From: Ktedonobacterales bacterium
GTDB taxonomy: Bacteria > Chloroflexota > Ktedonobacteria > Ktedonobacterales > JADMIN01
Direction: 5' to 3'
DNA: 5,399 bases
Assembly: GCA_025928125.1 (NCBI GenBank)
Contig: JAICKD010000284.1
Coordinates: 1 to 5,399, forward strand
The stretch's first letter is position 1. Each line of letters starts with the position of its first letter. Below the pieces are notes generated by a model that was not told the origin of the DNA, did not search any database, and was given only the letters and a program-made list of their open reading frames with translations. The position numbers and the translations under genes are program-made. This document shows, piece after piece, positions 4,044 through 5,399 of the stretch.

Positions 4044-5399
4044 ATGAAAACGCCGCTGACCCCGCTAGAGTTTATGCGCCGCAGCCGTCGCCTCTATCCG
4101 AATCAGGAGGCTGTTGTTGACGGCGATCTTCGTCTCACCTACACTCAGTTCTTCGACCGCTGCGACCGCTGGGCGGCGGCGCTGGCGGCGCTGGGCGTTG
4201 GCAAGGGCGACCGCGTTGCCTATATCGCCCCCAACACGCACGCGCAACTCGAATCGTTCTACTCCGTACCGCAGCTTGGCGCGGTGCTCGTGCCGATCAA
4301 CTACCGCCTGATCGCCGACGACTTCGTCTATATCATCAATCACTCCGGCGCGAAAGTGGTCTGCGTCCACGAGGACTATCTGGATGCCGTGGATGGTATC
4401 CGCGACCAGTTGCCCAATGTCGAGCGTTACATCGCGCTGGAAGGCGAGCGGCCCAACTGGCAGCAATACGAGCAACTACTAGAGTCCGCGCCCGCCGAGT
4501 TTGCGCGCCCGGACATCAGTGAAGACGACCTGCTGACGATCAACTACACCAGCGGCACGACCTCGCGCCCCAAAGGCGTCATGATTACCCACCGCAACGC
4601 TTATATCAATACCGTCGGCACGCTGGTCCACGTTCATATGACCCCAGACGACTCTTATCTCTGGACACTTCCGATGTTCCACGCCAATGGCTGGACCTAC
4701 GTCTGGACCGTCACCGCCGCTGGCGCCAAACATGTCTGTCTGCGCAAGGTGGACCCCGCCACCATCTTCGAGTTGATTCGCCAGGAGCATGTGACGATGC
4801 TCTGCGCCGCGCCGACCGTGCTGATCGCTATCGCGGGTAGCCCGGAGGAGCTTCGCCGCAACGCGCCAACGGGCGTGCAGGTGGTGACGGCGGGCGCGCC
4901 CCCGGCGGCGGCCACCATCGAGCGCGTGGAGGGCGAGTTGGGCTGGACGATCACGCAGGTCTACGGCCTGACCGAGACCGCGCCATTCATCACCATCTGC
5001 GAGCCGCGTATGCTTCACGCCTCGTACACACCTGAGGAACGGGCGACTATCAAGGCGCGCCAGGGCGTCGAGTTGATTACGTCAGGCGAGCTGCTGGTGG
5101 TAGACGAGAACGGCAGCGAGGTGCCGCACGACAGCGCGACGATTGGCGAGATCGTGGCGCGCGGCAACGTCGTGATGGAGGGCTATTACAACGATCCCGA
5201 GGCGACGGCGAAGGCCTTCGCGGGCGGCTACTTCCACTCAGGCGACGCCGCGGTGGTTCACCCGGACGGCTACGTCGAGATTCGCGACCGCATCAAGGAT
5301 GTCATCATCAGCGGCGGCGAGAATATCTCCTCCATCGAGGTCGAGGGAGTGCTGCTACGGCATCCCGCCGTGCAGGAGGTGGCGGTGGTGGGTATGCCC
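4044..5399 (+). CDS. AMP-forming acyl-CoA synthetase, 3' end outside the window
   Basis: The frame is open for 452 codons from ATG 4044 to the window edge with no stop. It encodes an adenylate-forming (ANL superfamily) ligase that activates a carboxylic acid with ATP to an acyl-AMP and transfers it to CoA. Visible core motifs are the P-loop YTSGTTSRPKG (168-178), the acyl-pocket motif PMFHANGW (210-217), YGLTET (307-312), HSGD (398-401) with ribose-binding D401, and the hinge region IRDRIKDVIISGGENIS (413-429) with R416. PMFHANGW together with VPINYRL points to the group containing medium-chain acyl-CoA ligases (AlkK type), methylmercaptopropionate-CoA ligase DmdB and plant acyl-activating enzymes. 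The chain length accepted cannot be settled. The usual length is about 520-550, so 70-100 residues with the catalytic A10 lysine are missing. Ser174 stands where most family members have Gly or Ala. Likely role: fatty or branched acid catabolism in the cytoplasm. Confidence 0.92.
   Translation, partial: MKTPLTPLEFMRRSRRLYPNQEAVVDGDLRLTYTQFFDRCDRWAAALAALGVGKGDRVAYIAPNTHAQLESFYSVPQLGAVLVPINYRLIADDFVYIINHSGAKVVCVHEDYLDAVDGIRDQLPNVERYIALEGERPNWQQYEQLLESAPAEFARPDISEDDLLTINYTSGTTSRPKGVMITHRNAYINTVGTLVHVHMTPDDSYLWTLPMFHANGWTYVWTVTAAGAKHVCLRKVDPATIFELIRQEHVTMLCAAPTVLIAIAGSPEELRRNAPTGVQVVTAGAPPAAATIERVEGELGWTITQVYGLTETAPFITICEPRMLHASYTPEERATIKARQGVELITSGELLVVDENGSEVPHDSATIGEIVARGNVVMEGYYNDPEATAKAFAGGYFHSGDAAVVHPDGYVEIRDRIKDVIISGGENISSIEVEGVLLRHPAVQEVAVVGMP

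Noticed and set aside
4065..5018. Two minus-strand frames (136 and 179 codons) opposite the acyl-CoA synthetase
   Set aside because: They mirror a fully motif-bearing plus-strand frame; composition is shadow-like and no ribosome binding sites are seen.

Overview
This 5.4 kb window is bacterial chromosomal DNA, GC-rich by eye (around 60%), densely coding, with good Shine-Dalgarno sites. A beta-propeller fragment, a family 4 uracil-DNA glycosylase ending in a clamp-binding tail, a YcaQ/AlkZ-type glycosylase and an acyl-CoA synthetase of the 'PMFHANGW' type together suggest Chloroflexota. That placement is an inference from remembered family resemblance and is not proven. I see no phage, insertion sequence, CRISPR, tRNA or rRNA.

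Layout: (1) 2-220 (+) is the 3' end of a secreted-type beta-propeller repeat protein, followed by a perfect 12-bp hairpin at 251-281. (2) 308-955 (-) is an Fe-S family 4 uracil-DNA glycosylase. (3) 1192-2223 (+) is a divergent inositol-monophosphatase-superfamily enzyme starting with GTG. (4) 2230-3621 (-) is a YcaQ/AlkZ-like DNA glycosylase with a QID catalytic motif; its last dozen codons are made of a palindromic repeat. (5) 3622-4043 is non-coding and holds dyad symmetries and candidate promoters. (6) 4044-5399 (+) is an AMP-forming acyl-CoA synthetase cut by the window edge.

The genes alternate in strand: convergent, divergent, convergent, divergent. There is therefore no operon here and each gene probably has its own promoter. 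The two convergent junctions each carry a strong hairpin that could stop transcription from both sides. Two of the genes repair DNA by base excision (deaminated cytosine, and alkylated or crosslinked bases), but they are separate transcription units and do not form a visible repair cluster.

I found no undescribed multi-gene system. The points most worth a second look are a His replacing an Fe-S ligand Cys in the uracil-DNA glycosylase, its C-terminal QLSLF clamp motif, the repeat-derived C-terminus of the YcaQ-like protein with a hairpin 6 bp from the facing gene's stop, and two dyads in the 3622-4043 intergenic region.
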